Source: Chitinophagaceae bacterium
GTDB taxonomy: Bacteria; Bacteroidota; Bacteroidia; Chitinophagales; Chitinophagaceae
Length of the DNA: 5,637 nt
Assembly (NCBI GenBank): GCA_025351145.1
Contig: JANXWM010000177.1
Span: 1 to 5,637, forward strand
Direction of reading: 5' to 3'
Below the pieces are notes generated by a model. The model did not search any database. It saw only the letters and a list, made by a program, of their open reading frames with translations, and was not told the origin of the DNA. The position numbers were made by a program, and so were the translations under genes. Shown piece after piece: positions 5,135-5,637 of this stretch; the first letter of the stretch is position 1, and each line of letters opens with the position of its first letter.

Positions 5135-5272
5135 TGAACTGCGAATATGGAACAGAAAATTCAAATGAACAAAAATTATTTTTTATTTTTCACATTAACG
5201 CAAACGATTGTGCCTGCTTCGCAGTAAAATAACAAAATAGGTTACTTTGTAACTTCTTAAAAAAAACCAACT
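5135..5272. other. divergent intergenic region between trpL and the COG4299-type gene
   Basis: These 138 bp must hold the start signals of both the minus-strand trp transcript and the plus-strand membrane-protein gene. Besides the possible trp promoter there is a small inverted repeat, GTTAC-ttt-GTAAC (5241-5253), 19 bp before the plus-strand ATG, and a run of A residues just before that ATG. I found no TrpR-type operator that I could defend. Confidence 0.4.
5170..5204 (-). promoter_or_regulatory. possible trp operon promoter (Bacteroidetes-type)
   Basis: On the minus strand TTTG (5204-5201) is followed after 22 nt by TAATTTTTG (5178-5170). This resembles the Bacteroidetes sigma-ABfr pattern (TTTG near -33, TAnnTTTG near -7), but has one extra base inside the -7 element and slightly long spacing. 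Transcription would start some 25-35 nt before the trpL ATG, which suits an attenuated leader. The region is very AT-rich, so a chance match is quite possible. Confidence 0.35.
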
Positions 5273-5637
5273 ATGCCATCACTAACTGTTACTCCCCAAA
5301 CTTCAAAACGATTGCAGTCACTCGATTTTATGCGCGGTTTTATCATGGTTCTATTGGCACTTGAAAGTACAGGACTATGGGAACATCTTTTTAAAGCCAC
5401 CGAAGGCAGTTTTATGAACGGGCTATTTCTGCAGTTCTTTCATCATCCGTGGAATGGACTTCGGTTTTGGGATTTAATACAGCCTGGCTTCATGTTCATG
5501 GCCGGTGTATCAATGGCCTATTCACTGCATAAACAAAAAGAACAGGGCATGGGCTGGTCTGATTCCTTCAGGAAAATATTAAAACGTTGTGCATGGTTAT
5601 TTTTCTGGGGCGTGCTTGATTATGCTGTACGGCCCGG
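5273..5637 (+). CDS. COG4299/DUF5009-type membrane protein (HGSNAT-like acyltransferase family), partial
   Basis: The N-terminal 121 residues are present and the frame is open at the window end. Translation from ATG 5273-5275 gives MPSLTVTPQTSKRLQSLDFM, followed by RGFIMVLLALE. The RLxSLDxxRG start leading into a first membrane helix (about residues 15-35) is typical of the heparan-alpha-glucosaminide N-acetyltransferase-like family. A second recognisable block is HHPWNGLRFWDLIQPGFMFMAGVSMAYS (about 57-84), containing the conserved FWDLIQP and a second membrane segment. CAWLFFWGVLDYAV near the end begins a third. The expected product is a multi-pass inner-membrane protein, possibly moving acyl groups onto sugars, but no substrate can be read from this fragment. 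It is divergent from the trp operon and shows no functional tie to it. Confidence 0.85.
   Translation, partial: MPSLTVTPQTSKRLQSLDFMRGFIMVLLALESTGLWEHLFKATEGSFMNGLFLQFFHHPWNGLRFWDLIQPGFMFMAGVSMAYSLHKQKEQGMGWSDSFRKILKRCAWLFFWGVLDYAVRP

Overview
This window is the front part of a tryptophan biosynthesis operon, read on the minus strand, plus the first third of a divergent membrane-protein gene on the plus strand. The organism is most likely a Bacteroidetes bacterium, probably near the Chitinophagaceae. The basis is the protein character (for example the Bacteroidetes-like KHGNYGASS stretch in TrpD), the AT-rich gaps, the lack of Shine-Dalgarno sequences, and a GxxExxY gene and COG4299-type protein of a sort common in that phylum. 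The genus is inference.

In transcription order (high to low coordinates) the minus strand carries: a possible promoter (about 5170-5204); a 20-codon leader peptide gene, trpL, with three tandem Trp codons (5072-5134); overlapping anti-antiterminator, antiterminator and terminator structures (5012-5095); trpE (3470-4891); trpG (2814-3398); a 514-bp insertion-like unit (2306-2819) holding a GxxExxY-family gene; trpD (1310-2305); trpC (505-1296); and the N-terminal part of trpF (1-365, running off the window). trpB and trpA probably follow outside. TrpE and TrpG form anthranilate synthase, TrpD adds phosphoribose, TrpF isomerises the product and TrpC closes the indole ring. All key residues visible in these proteins are intact.

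Two things stand out. First, the leader is a textbook ribosome-stalling attenuator that can be read base by base: WWW codons, then segments 1:2, 2:3 and 3:4 with a U-tract. Second, the operon has been invaded by repeats. The GxxExxY gene sits between two perfect 25-bp inverted repeats that fit exactly between the last trpG codons and the trpD ATG. Three copies of a separate 25-nt repeat lie in the trpC-trpF gap, the trpE-trpG gap and the leader-trpE gap. Only the trpD-trpC junction is tight (13 bp).

On the plus strand, 5273 to the window end encodes the start of a multi-pass membrane protein of the COG4299/DUF5009 (HGSNAT-like acyltransferase) type. It shares a 138-bp divergent intergenic region with trpL.
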